A stretch of DNA of 64,000 nucleotides from Candidatus Nanohaloarchaea archaeon (GCA_013343275.1 CP046106.1:124001-188000), one strand, 5' to 3'; numbered from the stretch's first letter, positions 32,577 through 41,965 are shown. Made by a program: numbers and translations. Notes: a model not told the origin generated them from the letters alone.

Positions 32577-33791
32577 GTGGGTACGAAAAGCAGTCCGGAA
32601 CTACCCGGCTGGCTTGATGAAGAGGCCTACAGTAATCATAGAGATACTGTTGAATATTGCTATGAGAATGGCTGGATAACAGGTCTGGCTGTAGCTCTTG
32701 ATACTTTCTTTCAAACTTGGTCTAGGAATGAATTAGCTGATCGTCCTGATTTTGAGCTGGTTGATACTGATGAAGGGTATTCGGCTCTGCAGGAGGAAGG
32801 CGAAGAAGTTAGGTATAGCGAACTTTACGATAGACTACTGCAGGCGCAGGATCTAGGATCAGAGTTTCTGCAGAACAGCCCATCTAACCCAGCTCAGGTA
32901 CTGGATAATGTATCAATGATAAGGAATGTAGCAACTCATAGAGCATCGGATGATGGTGATGGCTACTATGCGGAACCTCCTCTGGATGAAGAGGGCGATT
33001 TCTTTGATTATACTGAGGAAGGTTTGATTGACGCCAGTCCGGAAGATGCGGTAAACATTTATGAGGAGATTCTGGGGATTTCGGAAGAGGAGTCATTAAT
33101 GCAACGGGGGATGGGAGATGCAGAAATGAGCTTTTATGGTGAAGAGATTCTATCTAGCCCTGATATTGATACTGTGCTGGATACGGATTCAGAGGAGTCT
33201 AACTCTTCTGGAATAAACTACCTAAACTCTATAGCCTCTGCAATGTATCATGGATTAGGAAGCCCGCATTTGAATGAAACTTCCAGAAACGGCTATACTA
33301 CCCGCTATAATCCAGCTCAGCCTGCAGCAGCTATATTGTTTTGTAACTGGTTTGAACAGACTATACCTGAGTTGGTTGAAAGTGAATACCGATCCCAGGG
33401 TTTAGATGAAAGCATTCTCCCTGATGAGAGTCCTGAAAGAGATAATCAGGTCTTCCTGAGTGATTGGGTTGAGGAAGATATAATCTCTGACCTCGATATT
33501 TTGCCGACAACTGCCTACCCTAATGCTCTTGAAAACCCTCAACAGAGACTTCAAGACCTAGATGATCTAGCGCAAGATTTCAGGCACAACTTGAACTCTT
33601 ATGGAAGAATAGAGGATCTAGAGGTAAGAGATAACATATGGCATGCCTACGAGATGATGCATCTCATGAGCGACCGGGAAGGCCATACAACCAACAATTT
33701 CGAATTATTCGGAGAAGAGGCCGAACAACAGAGAAGATCCAGGCCCTATATGTTGAAGACAGAGAGACTTTCCCGATGGCCCAGTTCTTAG
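32577..33791 (+). CDS. Large HEPN-like protein upstream of ATP-grasp gene
   Basis: Acidic protein of 404 aa with a GTG start (no better start in frame). An N-terminal helical domain contains SMIRNVATHRAS with Arg116 and His121 in R-X4-H spacing, as in HEPN RNases. A second helical half (about 215-395) has a related layout, so this may be a duplicated HEPN-like protein. No catalytic motif beyond this. Its 3' end overlaps the ATP-grasp gene by 16 bp. Function unknown; the pairing suggests a ligase plus helical partner system. Confidence 0.5.
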   Translation: MGTKSSPELPGWLDEEAYSNHRDTVEYCYENGWITGLAVALDTFFQTWSRNELADRPDFELVDTDEGYSALQEEGEEVRYSELYDRLLQAQDLGSEFLQNSPSNPAQVLDNVSMIRNVATHRASDDGDGYYAEPPLDEEGDFFDYTEEGLIDASPEDAVNIYEEILGISEEESLMQRGMGDAEMSFYGEEILSSPDIDTVLDTDSEESNSSGINYLNSIASAMYHGLGSPHLNETSRNGYTTRYNPAQPAAAILFCNWFEQTIPELVESEYRSQGLDESILPDESPERDNQVFLSDWVEEDIISDLDILPTTAYPNALENPQQRLQDLDDLAQDFRHNLNSYGRIEDLEVRDNIWHAYEMMHLMSDREGHTTNNFELFGEEAEQQRRSRPYMLKTERLSRWPSS

Positions 33792-34576
33792 AACCGTACC
33801 CGATTGGATTTTTATCTTTTGAAGGTAACAAATATCTCATGGAGCTAGGTATTCTTGGGCCTGAGGATCATGATGTTTTCGGGGAAGTAGCTGAGATCTT
33901 GAGTGATGGAGATGTATCTGTCGACTTTCTGGATCCAGAGAGCTATCATTCTCCAGAGGATCTTGAGAGTTACGATGGTGTTTTCCTGAAGAAGTCTAGA
34001 GAGCCTGGTTTCCGAACTTTAAAAGATGCTGAACTTGATGGCATACCTACTTTCAATGGTTTCTGTGCACATATGAAGACCAATCATAACCCTGGTTCTT
34101 ACTGGCATCTCAAGCAGGCAGGGCTCGATGTTCCCGAGGGTTCTTCTACAGGCCTGGACGGTGATGTAGTGGTGAAGCCGAGGACGGAGACTATGAGAGA
34201 GGAGCCCTGGAGAGAGCAGGATCCTGAACCTGATACTGATCACTTTTACCAGAGATTTATTGAAAACGGAGGTATAGACTACAAGCTCTATGTCACAGAT
34301 CTGGGGAGCGAGACAAATGTTACAGCGCTCTCAGCTGATTCCAAGCTTCTCTATAACCCTGACGAGAGAACCCAGATCGAAACAGATCAGGAGATGCAGG
34401 AGATCGGGGAAAAATGTGTAGAGGCCTTTGATGCAAGGATTTTAGGTATAGATCTGATAAGGCCGGATTCTGGTACCTATGTTGTAGATGTTAACGCTGC
34501 ACCGAGTTACAGAGGTACAGGTGATGAAGAAGTGGTTGCGGAAAGCCTTGAAGATTTCTTGTATGAAAATATTTAG
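33776..34576 (+). CDS. ATP-grasp ligase (RimK-like)
   Basis: Start at ATG 33,776 (MAQFLEPYPI), giving 266 aa. Central strands GDVVVKPRTETM (Lys for ATP) and ARILGIDLIRPDSGTYVVDVNAAPSYRG (metal-binding Asp/Asn) are the ATP-grasp signature, RimK/glutathione-synthetase type. Such enzymes join an amino acid or amine to a carboxylate. Overlaps the preceding HEPN-like gene by 16 bp; together they may form a modification unit. Substrate unknown. Confidence 0.78.
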   Translation: MAQFLEPYPIGFLSFEGNKYLMELGILGPEDHDVFGEVAEILSDGDVSVDFLDPESYHSPEDLESYDGVFLKKSREPGFRTLKDAELDGIPTFNGFCAHMKTNHNPGSYWHLKQAGLDVPEGSSTGLDGDVVVKPRTETMREEPWREQDPEPDTDHFYQRFIENGGIDYKLYVTDLGSETNVTALSADSKLLYNPDERTQIETDQEMQEIGEKCVEAFDARILGIDLIRPDSGTYVVDVNAAPSYRGTGDEEVVAESLEDFLYENI

Positions 34577-36246
34577 TCCAGCAAGTCTTTAACCTCTTCT
34601 ATTGAGCTCACCTGCAGAACTTCTTCCGCTTTACTTGACGACTTCTCCTGTTCTATCTCTTTAATCTCTGACTTTACGCCCGGTACTACTCCGGAGGACA
34701 TGCTTAATTCATCGAGACCGAGGCCGACAAGAAGTTCTGTTAGTTGAGGGTTTCCTGCCATTTCTCCGCACATTCCTACCCATGCATCGTTTTCACGGCC
34801 TTTCTCAACTGTCTGTTTAATTGAACGCAGTACTGAAGGGTAAAGAGGGTTCTGGAGCTCTGCTACTTCGCTGTCTGTTCTGGAAGCTGCCATGGTGTAC
34901 TGTGTGAGGTCGTTGGTGCCGATACTCAGGAAGTCTGCTCTCTCCGCCAGCTCACCTGCCATCTGAACTGTGGAAGGAGTCTCCACCATTAACCCAAGTT
35001 CAGGCCTCGCATAGTCTTTCTCTTCTTCCTCAAGTTCCTGTTCCAGCTCTTCTACTTTTTCTAGCGCGCTGTCGAACTCCTCTACGCTGGAAACCATAGG
35101 AAACATTACTCCGAGGTTGCTACCGTTCTCGGAAGCAGCTGCGCGGAGCAAGGCCTTCATCTGAGTATCGAACAGTTCTTCTCCCTCGCTGTCGAATGCC
35201 AGTCTTATACCTCTCTTTCCCAGGAATGGGTTGTCGGTTTCCTCAAGATCTAGATAAGGTACAGGTTTATCCCCGCCTATATCCATAGTTCTTACAATCA
35301 CTCTGTCGTCAGGGAACTGGTCCAGGGCATCTACATAGTTTTCGTAGTGTTCTTCCTCTGTAGGAGGCTGTTCACGATCCAGGAACATGAACTCTGTGCG
35401 GTAGAGGCCTATTCCATCTGCGCCTTTTTCAGCAGCTTGCTTAACTTCTTCATGGTTGGCTACATTGGCTGCGACTTCTATCTTTTTCCCGTCTCCGGTT
35501 GCAACGCGTTCTCTGATTACTTCTGCCTTTTCAGACTTCTTTACCTGCTTCAACTGCTCCTCACTGGGATCTACAACCACGTTTCCGTTTTCCCCATCTA
35601 CAAGCACTTCCTCTCCTTCCTTCAGGCCTTCCAGGGTTCCGGTACCGACTACAGCAGGGATGCCCATAGATTTCGATAGTATAGCTACGTGCGATGTTCT
35701 GCTCCCTTTTGCTGTTACCAGGCCCTCTACCTTTGATCTATCCATCTCAGAGGTATCGGACGGCTTCAGGTTCTCGGCAACTATAACTGCTTCATCTGGA
35801 ATATCTGAGAGATTCGTACGCTCCTCGCCTACAAGGATACTGATCAGGCGATCCCTAACATCCCGCAGATCGTCCGCTCTCTCCTTCATACGGCCTTCCT
35901 GAGACTCCAGCTGACTGATAGGATCTTCGAACCCTTTCCTGACCGCGGCTTCTGCTGTAATGCCTTCCTCAATATTGTCCTCTATACCGGAGGTGATCTG
36001 AGGATCCTCCAGGAACTGGATCTGGGCCTTGAAAATATCGCCTTCATCGCCTTCGGACTTCTCACCTGTCTTCTCAGCAGCCTCCTCCAGCTGACTCCTG
36101 GCCTCTTCCTTTGCAGACTCAAATCTTTCTTTCTCATCCTCAGCAGTCTTATCCGATTTCTCTTCGATTGAGAAATCTGTTTCTTCATGTCTCACGATTT
36201 TTCCTGAGGCCTTCTGCTGTGTAATCCCTGTTCCCTCTATCTCCAT
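34573..36246 (-). CDS. ptsI: PTS enzyme I (phosphoenolpyruvate-protein phosphotransferase)
   Basis: Protein of 557 aa. It has a HPr-binding helical N-terminus (about 30-140), the phosphohistidine loop GSRTSHVAIL with His186, and the PEP-binding barrel (GADGIGLYRTEFMF, DIGGDKPVPYL, MVETPSTV, SIGTNDLTQYTMA, GMCGEMAGN). It transfers phosphate from PEP to HPr. All key motifs are intact. Only 7 bp separate it from HPr, with EIIA and EIIC upstream on the same strand. Confidence 0.95.
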   Translation of the reverse strand: MEIEGTGITQQKASGKIVRHEETDFSIEEKSDKTAEDEKERFESAKEEARSQLEEAAEKTGEKSEGDEGDIFKAQIQFLEDPQITSGIEDNIEEGITAEAAVRKGFEDPISQLESQEGRMKERADDLRDVRDRLISILVGEERTNLSDIPDEAVIVAENLKPSDTSEMDRSKVEGLVTAKGSRTSHVAILSKSMGIPAVVGTGTLEGLKEGEEVLVDGENGNVVVDPSEEQLKQVKKSEKAEVIRERVATGDGKKIEVAANVANHEEVKQAAEKGADGIGLYRTEFMFLDREQPPTEEEHYENYVDALDQFPDDRVIVRTMDIGGDKPVPYLDLEETDNPFLGKRGIRLAFDSEGEELFDTQMKALLRAAASENGSNLGVMFPMVSSVEEFDSALEKVEELEQELEEEEKDYARPELGLMVETPSTVQMAGELAERADFLSIGTNDLTQYTMAASRTDSEVAELQNPLYPSVLRSIKQTVEKGRENDAWVGMCGEMAGNPQLTELLVGLGLDELSMSSGVVPGVKSEIKEIEQEKSSSKAEEVLQVSSIEEVKDLLD

Positions 36247-36253
36247 TATTTTT

Positions 36254-36520
36254 TCACCCCTCTGGTGTAGTGATAACTTTTTCTAGTGCATCGAGGGCCT
36301 CTTCTGCGTCCTCGCCTTCTGCCTCTATCTTCATTTTATCGCCCTGTTTGAGACCGAGGCTTGTAATGGCCAGCATGCTTCTGGCATCGACAGGTTCCTC
36401 GTCTCCCTCTGCATCGCTGATTTTCAGTTCGCAGTCGTACTCCTGTGCAGTCTCCACAAATTTTGATGCAGGCCTTGCATGTAGTCCTGCCTCCGGTACT
36501 ATCTCCACAGTTCTCTCCAT
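36254..36520 (-). CDS. ptsH: PTS phosphocarrier HPr
   Basis: Protein of 88 aa. GLHARPAS with phosphoryl-accepting His14, and ARSMLAITSLGL, the conserved Ser loop. It passes phosphate from EI to EIIA. Second-to-last gene of the minus-strand PTS run, abutting EI and overlapping EIIA by 1 bp. Confidence 0.95.
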   Translation of the reverse strand: MERTVEIVPEAGLHARPASKFVETAQEYDCELKISDAEGDEEPVDARSMLAITSLGLKQGDKMKIEAEGEDAEEALDALEKVITTPEG

Positions 36521-36987
36521 TACTTGGATACCTCTTCTTCGATTATCTCCATTATTTTTTCTGCATTATCCGCTTCAAGAAGTTTGTTGCGAACGTCTTC
36601 GTGTATAAGCGAGCGCGAGATACTACTGAGCACGTCCAGGTATTCGTCTTCAGTACCTTCCGGGAAGAGCAGCATGAAGAGCAGTCTTGCAGGTTCTCCA
36701 TCAGCTGCTCCAAAATTCACTCCGTTTTCAGCACGGATGAATGCTGCAGAAGGCTCCGTAACGGCCTCAGTCTTTGCATGAGGTATTCCAATCCCTTTGC
36801 CCACTCCTGTAGTGGCCTCTTCCTCCCTCTCTTTCAGGGCCTTCAGTGCTTTTTCCGTATCATTTATTTTGCCTTTCTGGTCTATAAGCTGTAGGAGGCC
36901 TTCTATTGCTTCTGTCTTGTTTTCGAAATCTCTGTCAAGTTCGATGGTTTCCGGTGATATGAGTGATTGAAGGGCTTTGCTGCTCAT
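36520..36987 (-). CDS. PTS EIIA, fructose/mannitol type
   Basis: Protein of 155 aa. The motif TTGVGKGIGIPHAKT holds active His70; the rest follows PTS EIIA type 2 (NtrN/FruA-EIIA). It relays phosphate from HPr to the separate EIIB. It lies between EIIC and HPr in the same strand. Confidence 0.93.
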   Translation of the reverse strand: MSSKALQSLISPETIELDRDFENKTEAIEGLLQLIDQKGKINDTEKALKALKEREEEATTGVGKGIGIPHAKTEAVTEPSAAFIRAENGVNFGAADGEPARLLFMLLFPEGTEDEYLDVLSSISRSLIHEDVRNKLLEADNAEKIMEIIEEEVSK

Positions 36988-37072
36988 ATGGTTATGGATT
37001 GGGTTCTGTACGGGTTTAAACTTTCCCTGGTAGGAGGGGTGAAAAAGAAAAATAAGAAAGGTATGGGTATTT

Positions 37073-38185
37073 TTATTCCTCTGAAGTTTCCTCTGATTCG
37101 TCTACGTCTGGCTTGAGTAGTGTTACCATTCCTGCTGTGACCACGGTTCCTAGAGCAAGTGCTCCGAGGAAGGCCAGTGGCTTGTTTGATAGAGGTACTA
37201 CGAAGATACCTCCGTGTGGTGCAGGCATTGTAACGTTCATCGCCATTGATGCCGCTCCTGCGACTCCTGATCCTACCATGAGGCTTGGAATGACTCTGGC
37301 TGGATCGGATGCTGCGTAAGGGATTGCTCCCTCTGTAACGAAGGAGAATCCCAGGACTGTGGCCGACTTGGCGTTCTCATACATCTCTTTCGGATATTTC
37401 TGAGGTGCTAGGAAGTTGGACAGCGCCATTCCAAGTGGCGGTGTCATTCCTGCGATCATTGCTGCAGCCATAGGCTGCGCAACCATTGGATCGCTGCTCA
37501 GAAGTCCTACGGAGAATACATAGGCGACCTTGTTGACAGGTCCTCCCATGTCGAATGCCATCATCAGGCCGATGATTGCTCCTAGTCCCAGGGCCTGTGT
37601 TGTACCCATCGACTGCAGGAAGCCTGTGAGGGCCTGGTTTGCAAGTGCGATTGGTACGCCCAGGAATAGGAGTAGAACCGGTGCCAGGATTGCGGTTGTT
37701 GCAACCGGCACAACTAGAATCGGCATAAGTGAATCAAGTGATTCCGGTACGTCCAGATTCTTGATGTATCTGGCGACGTAACCTGCCAGGAGTCCTGCGA
37801 TGAGGGCTCCCAGGTATCCGGCGACTAGCGGAGCGTCTGTACCTGTTGCTCCACTGAAGCCCATGACTTTTGCAGCTGCGGACATAACGCCGTTCTGCTG
37901 TAGTAGGTAGGACAGGATGAAACCTGGTGCGAGTGCAGGTCTATCTGCTATCGCATAGGCCACGTAGGCACCGAGTACCGGTACCATCAGTGTAAGTCCT
38001 GCTATCCCGATCTGGGCAAGGAACCATCCCAGGCTGCCTGTGTTGCTGAATACTGCTTGCGTGTCTCCAACTGCATAGGCAATTGCCAGGAAGATTCCGC
38101 CGACGGTTACGAAGGGAATCATGTAGGAAACTCCAGTCATCAAGTTTTCCTTGGTAGTCTGGAGATCTTCCTTTGAAAAGGTCAT
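37073..38185 (-). CDS. PTS EIIC, fructose permease
   Basis: Start at ATG 38,185 (MTFSKEDLQT). Membrane protein of about 370 aa with about nine hydrophobic segments. The family signatures MIPFVTVGGIFLAIAYAVG, MAFDMGGPVNKVA and SFVTEGAIPYAASDP (the GxITEGAIPF-like loop) identify the fructose EIIC permease. It imports and phosphorylates fructose with the EIIA/EIIB relay. No fused EIIB domain, as in haloarchaea, where EIIB is separate. Confidence 0.94.
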   Translation of the reverse strand: MTFSKEDLQTTKENLMTGVSYMIPFVTVGGIFLAIAYAVGDTQAVFSNTGSLGWFLAQIGIAGLTLMVPVLGAYVAYAIADRPALAPGFILSYLLQQNGVMSAAAKVMGFSGATGTDAPLVAGYLGALIAGLLAGYVARYIKNLDVPESLDSLMPILVVPVATTAILAPVLLLFLGVPIALANQALTGFLQSMGTTQALGLGAIIGLMMAFDMGGPVNKVAYVFSVGLLSSDPMVAQPMAAAMIAGMTPPLGMALSNFLAPQKYPKEMYENAKSATVLGFSFVTEGAIPYAASDPARVIPSLMVGSGVAGAASMAMNVTMPAPHGGIFVVPLSNKPLAFLGALALGTVVTAGMVTLLKPDVDESEETSEE

Positions 38186-38242
38186 TATAGTAACCCGTGA
38201 GAAAATTGCCTTCACTCCTATTTAAAATAAACTATTTAAACA

Positions 38243-38275
38243 GGTTTCTGTAGGGCCTTTTTTACCCTGTAGAAC
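38243..38275. promoter_or_regulatory. Imperfect palindrome in the EIIC/1-PFK divergent promoter
   Basis: GGTTTCTGTAGGG and CCCTGTAGAACC form an imperfect inverted repeat between the two divergent PTS units, near TATTTAAA on the minus strand. It is a likely operator for a fructose-responsive regulator (GlpR-type in haloarchaea); no such regulator is encoded nearby. Confidence 0.4.
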
Positions 38276-38287
38276 CAATAACAGGTT

Positions 38288-39193
38288 ATGATCCTTACCG
38301 TAACTTTCAATCCTGCAATAGACCACACATACGTAATTGACGAAGATCTGGAGAGCGAAAAGATTATGCGAACCAGCGAATCACATTTCGACGCCGGAGG
38401 AAAAGGTATCAACGTAGCCTCCTACCTGAATACTCTGGGTCACGACTCGCTGGCGACAGGCCTCCTCGGAGGATTTACAGGAGATTATATCCGAACGGAA
38501 CTGGACAGGGAAGGCCTGGCCCATGATTTCGCTGAGGGGGGAATCACAAGGATAAATACTACTGTAGCAGGCGATAATGAGGAGTACAAGCTGAACCATT
38601 CCGGTCCAGAGACAGGGGAAAAGGCCGTGGAACGTGTTCTGAGCAAGGTTTCCAGCAGAAGCCCTGGTAAAGTTGTGATATCTGGCAGTCTGCCTCCAGG
38701 CCTGGATAGCTCCGCGGTTGAGGAGATCGCTAGCGAAGTGGAGACAGATGTAGCAGTTGACCTTCACGGCGATGTGCTTGGAGAACTGGAGGAAAAGTAC
38801 TTTCTAGCGAAGCCCAACAGAAATGAGCTGTCCGAGGCAACAGGTATCGATATAGATAGCATACAGAAATGCAGAGAAGCTGCTGAAAAACTGCTTGATA
38901 GAGGGTTCGAGAACGTTCTGGCATCGATGGGAGAGGACGGAGCACTTCTGGTTACAGAGGAGAGAGCTCTCTATGCGGAAGGCCTTGACTCCGATGTAGC
39001 AGATACCACTGGTGCCGGTGATGCAATGCTTTCCGCAATGCTGGCAGGGTTAGAAGAGAATAAGGATAAAAAAGAAGCCTTCAGAAAGGCCCTGGCATTT
39101 GCTACTCTAGTAGTTGAGACTCCAGGAACAGGTAAGCCTGAAATAGAGAAAATGAATGATTATGTAGAAAGGGTTGAAGTTGAAGAGCTGTGA
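38288..39193 (+). CDS. fruK: 1-phosphofructokinase (PfkB family)
   Basis: Protein of 301 aa. It opens MILTVTFNPAIDHTY, and has AGGKGINVASYLNTLG (substrate site) and DTTGAGDAMLSAMLAG (PfkB signature 2 with catalytic Asp), all typical of FruK/LacC-type kinases. Converts fructose-1-phosphate from the PTS to fructose-1,6-bisphosphate. Divergent from EIIC and followed by EIIB in convergent orientation (2-bp gap). Confidence 0.92.
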   Translation: MILTVTFNPAIDHTYVIDEDLESEKIMRTSESHFDAGGKGINVASYLNTLGHDSLATGLLGGFTGDYIRTELDREGLAHDFAEGGITRINTTVAGDNEEYKLNHSGPETGEKAVERVLSKVSSRSPGKVVISGSLPPGLDSSAVEEIASEVETDVAVDLHGDVLGELEEKYFLAKPNRNELSEATGIDIDSIQKCREAAEKLLDRGFENVLASMGEDGALLVTEERALYAEGLDSDVADTTGAGDAMLSAMLAGLEENKDKKEAFRKALAFATLVVETPGTGKPEIEKMNDYVERVEVEEL

Positions 39194-39195
39194 TT

Positions 39196-39579
39196 TCAGG
39201 AGAACAGTTCCTTGATCTTCTTAACGAGCCCCATTGAGTTAGTATCGGACTTGTACTCTACATGTTCTTCTCTGTTCTCTTTAGCTTCCTTAACCTTATC
39301 TATTAACTCTTCTGCATCTGTTACTGCGGCCTGAACCTGTGTATGCAGGGAGGTCATATCCTCGAACCTCTCGGTATCTACAGAGATATCGGATGCAATA
39401 ATAGCTGCATCAGCCTCTTCGATATCTTCCTCGTTCAGGACGTTCTCGGTGCCTGAAGAACCATGAACTTCAACTTTTATCTCGTCGTCAGTACCTTCAA
39501 CTGCTTCTTCAAGGCTTTCCGCCGCCATCTGGCTGTGAGCGATACCGGTCGGGCACCCAGTAACTGCAACTAGCTTCAT
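39196..39579 (-). CDS. PTS EIIB, fructose type
   Basis: Protein of 127 aa. AVTGCPTGIAHSQMAAESLE carries the phosphocysteine Cys9, the exact EIIB-fructose signature. Ends in a charged tail. Separate from the EIIA-EIIC run, on the opposite side of fruK. Confidence 0.93.
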   Translation of the reverse strand: MKLVAVTGCPTGIAHSQMAAESLEEAVEGTDDEIKVEVHGSSGTENVLNEEDIEEADAAIIASDISVDTERFEDMTSLHTQVQAAVTDAEELIDKVKEAKENREEHVEYKSDTNSMGLVKKIKELFS

Positions 39580-39614
39580 ATACTCCTACACTTCTCGGAG
39601 CTGGAATAAAAGCT

Positions 39615-40244
39615 TTACCGCCCGACGATCTCGAAAACCCTCTCACGCAACAGTTTCGGAGAGTCAACAACTTCATCCGCGTTAGAAGGCGCATCTCCCC
39701 CTGATTCAGAGTAACCTATACAGTAGAGGCCTGCACCTTTAGCCGAAGCAACACCGGCCTCAGTATCGTCAACAGCAACAGCATCCTCCGGATCAACACC
39801 TAGACTTTCTACCGCCATTCTGTAGGTCTCAGGCTCCGGCTTGCCCTTGCCATCCACATCACCGGAGTCAACAACTGCATCAAAATCCAGGTCAAACCTG
39901 TCAATCACGTAGCCAGGCCAGTAAGAACCTGTAGCAAGACCGATAAGAAGACCTAGATCTCGCAGCTCCTGAATAAACTCTTTCAGGCCTTCCATAAGTT
40001 CGGCCTTCTCACAGTAAACCTCTTCAGCCCTGCTCTCGTACATCTCAAAGAACTCTTCTCTGGAGACCTCTACATCGAAATCCTCACACAGCTTCTCGTA
40101 AGTATTTGTAATGCTCATGCCAGCAAGCCTGTCAGGATCAACTTCCGAACCTGTGGCCTCCCGGTAGATCTCTTTCTCTGCTCTATTCCAGTGTTTCTCG
40201 GTATCAACAACGACGCCATCCAGGTCAAAAATTACTGCCTCCAT
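39615..40244 (-). CDS. HAD-superfamily hydrolase (beta-phosphoglucomutase-like)
   Basis: Start at ATG 40,244. Protein of 209 aa with FDLDGVVVDTE (motif I, nucleophile Asp), LATGSYW (motif II), GKPEPETY (motif III Lys) and AVDDTEAGVASAKGAG (motif IV). Cap domain of the beta-PGM/phosphatase type. Acts on a sugar or small phosphate ester; next to fructose genes it may handle sugar phosphates. Confidence 0.85.
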   Translation of the reverse strand: MEAVIFDLDGVVVDTEKHWNRAEKEIYREATGSEVDPDRLAGMSITNTYEKLCEDFDVEVSREEFFEMYESRAEEVYCEKAELMEGLKEFIQELRDLGLLIGLATGSYWPGYVIDRFDLDFDAVVDSGDVDGKGKPEPETYRMAVESLGVDPEDAVAVDDTEAGVASAKGAGLYCIGYSESGGDAPSNADEVVDSPKLLRERVFEIVGR

Positions 40245-40403
40245 AAAGTAAGAAACCGTGCAGCCGCAATAAAAATCTGGTATAAACACCGGCCTAACTT
40301 AATTCCAGGAAGCCTTTCCGAATCTAGAAATCCATTATTTCTCTACCTGCACCACTAACCTACAGAGGCCGGTTTTAAATAACTCTAAGCCCAATTAACT
40401 GGC

Positions 40404-41777
40404 ATGAAGAAGGCCTTGCTGCTGATAATAACGATTTTCCTGATTTCTATAACAGCAGCTTTTCCGGCCTCTCTGAAAGTTGTGGACCGTACAGCTTCTC
40501 CCGACGAACCTGCAAACTTCCAGGTTGAGATAAAGAATAATTACAGCACCGAGCAGTCCTTCCGTGTCTCACCTCATGCAGGAAACCTTGACTGGTTCTT
40601 CAACGACGGCCCTATAACACTTGATCCTTCTGAAAACGGCACAATCAATATTACTGTAACTCCTTCCGTAAATTCCTATCCTCATAACTGGCAGTTCGAT
40701 CTACGGGTCTGGATGACAGGCACAAACCGCTTCGAAATGCTCTCCAGCTACTACCGTGTCGAGAGAAGAGCCGAGCTTGAGGTAGTATCTACAGGCCTAC
40801 AGAAGAAATTTGTGAAGCCAGGCCATGAAAATAGTTTGAATATAACTGTCAGAAATCTGGGAACTGAAAGCCTTGAGGACTACAGTTTTGTTCTTAGCTA
40901 CATGAACAGGGCTGTGGAGAGAGGAGGAGAAACTCTCCTACCGGGAACCGATCAGAGAATGCCTGGCCAGAAGACTTACAGCTTTAATCTTGAAGTACCA
41001 GAAGGCACTCCTCCTGGAAACATAACACCGGTCCTGAAGGTAGTTTACGACAACAAGACCAGGGTCTACAACTACTCATTCCATGTTGAGAAAGTAACCA
41101 ACGTTTTCCGATTACAGAACGGTACTGACGGTGCCTGGGGTTTTACTAAAGAGCTTTACGCTGAAAACAGAGGAAATACCAAGGTTAACGTTACTTTTGA
41201 TGAAACTGTACCTGTCTACGTAACTCCATTCGTAGCTTACAGCGCTGAACCAGATGAGGTAGTTCACAGCCAGAGCAAAGCAACATATGTCTGGAAATAC
41301 GCGCTTTCTCCTGGTGAGGAAGCTACTGTACAGTACAGCGTGAACTACTGGATGCCGGCACTGATTGTACTGCTTATAGTTGCTGGGCTTGTAGCTCTGA
41401 AACGTTTGGGCAGCACAGCTACTATTACAAAGACAGCGCGGAAAGAAGACGGGATGGTTAAAGTAGGTATCGAGGTAAAGAATAATTCGGACAGAGTACT
41501 CAGCGACCTGGCTGTCGTCGACTTCGTACCTGATATAGCCTCCGTCTCACAGAACTTCAACGTTGCAACGCCAGAAATCCATAGAACAGGTGAAGGAACA
41601 AAGCTTGAATGGCGTATAGATTCTTTAAGGCCTGGAGAGGAGAGAGTATACGAGTACAGGATAAAGCCTAAGGTAGAGGTTGAAGGAGGAGCGACTTTAC
41701 AGCCTGCGGAGATCAAAAAAGGAGAAGAAACCCTTGCCCTATCCTCAGAGCGCTCAGTCGAGTTCAGCCCCGAGTAA
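40404..41777 (+). CDS. Surface protein with signal peptide, CARDB-like repeats and C-terminal membrane segment
   Basis: Protein of 457 aa. Signal peptide (KKALLLIITIFLISITAAF), then beta-sandwich domains in tandem with many N-x-S/T sequons (NGT, NIT, NNT) fitting glycosylation. A hydrophobic stretch (about 316-334) is followed by a further beta domain. Resembles NEW3/CARDB-type envelope proteins that stabilise archaeal cell surfaces. Single-gene unit. Confidence 0.72.
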   Translation: MKKALLLIITIFLISITAAFPASLKVVDRTASPDEPANFQVEIKNNYSTEQSFRVSPHAGNLDWFFNDGPITLDPSENGTINITVTPSVNSYPHNWQFDLRVWMTGTNRFEMLSSYYRVERRAELEVVSTGLQKKFVKPGHENSLNITVRNLGTESLEDYSFVLSYMNRAVERGGETLLPGTDQRMPGQKTYSFNLEVPEGTPPGNITPVLKVVYDNKTRVYNYSFHVEKVTNVFRLQNGTDGAWGFTKELYAENRGNTKVNVTFDETVPVYVTPFVAYSAEPDEVVHSQSKATYVWKYALSPGEEATVQYSVNYWMPALIVLLIVAGLVALKRLGSTATITKTARKEDGMVKVGIEVKNNSDRVLSDLAVVDFVPDIASVSQNFNVATPEIHRTGEGTKLEWRIDSLRPGEERVYEYRIKPKVEVEGGATLQPAEIKKGEETLALSSERSVEFSPE

Positions 41778-41822
41778 CCCACTTAAAGATTCGGTTGGTT
41801 AAAACAGTATACGGTTCTCACA

Positions 41823-41838
41823 CCCGACTTAGCTCAGT
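41823..41838 (+). repeat. Copy of tRNA-Tyr 5' end
   Basis: CCCGACTTAGCTCAGT, 16 bp identical to the first 16 nt of the tRNA-Tyr gene 61 bp downstream. It is followed by a hairpin (GAAGCT/AGCTTC). Likely a partial tRNA duplication or integration scar. Confidence 0.55.
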
Positions 41839-41883
41839 GCGAAGCTGGAAAAAGCTTCTTGAAAGAGACTAAGATAGAGAACT

Positions 41884-41957
41884 CCCGACTTAGCTCAGTC
41901 TGGCAGAGCGGTCGACTGTAGATCGACTTGTCCCAGGTTCAAATCCTGGAGTCGGGA
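41884..41957 (+). tRNA. tRNA-Tyr (anticodon GUA)
   Basis: Acceptor stem CCCGACT/AGTCGGG, anticodon arm GTCGA-CTGTAGA-TCGAC with anticodon GTA, T-arm GGTTCAAATCC. CCA not encoded; no intron seen. Confidence 0.95.
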
Positions 41958-41965
41958 CTACCTTT

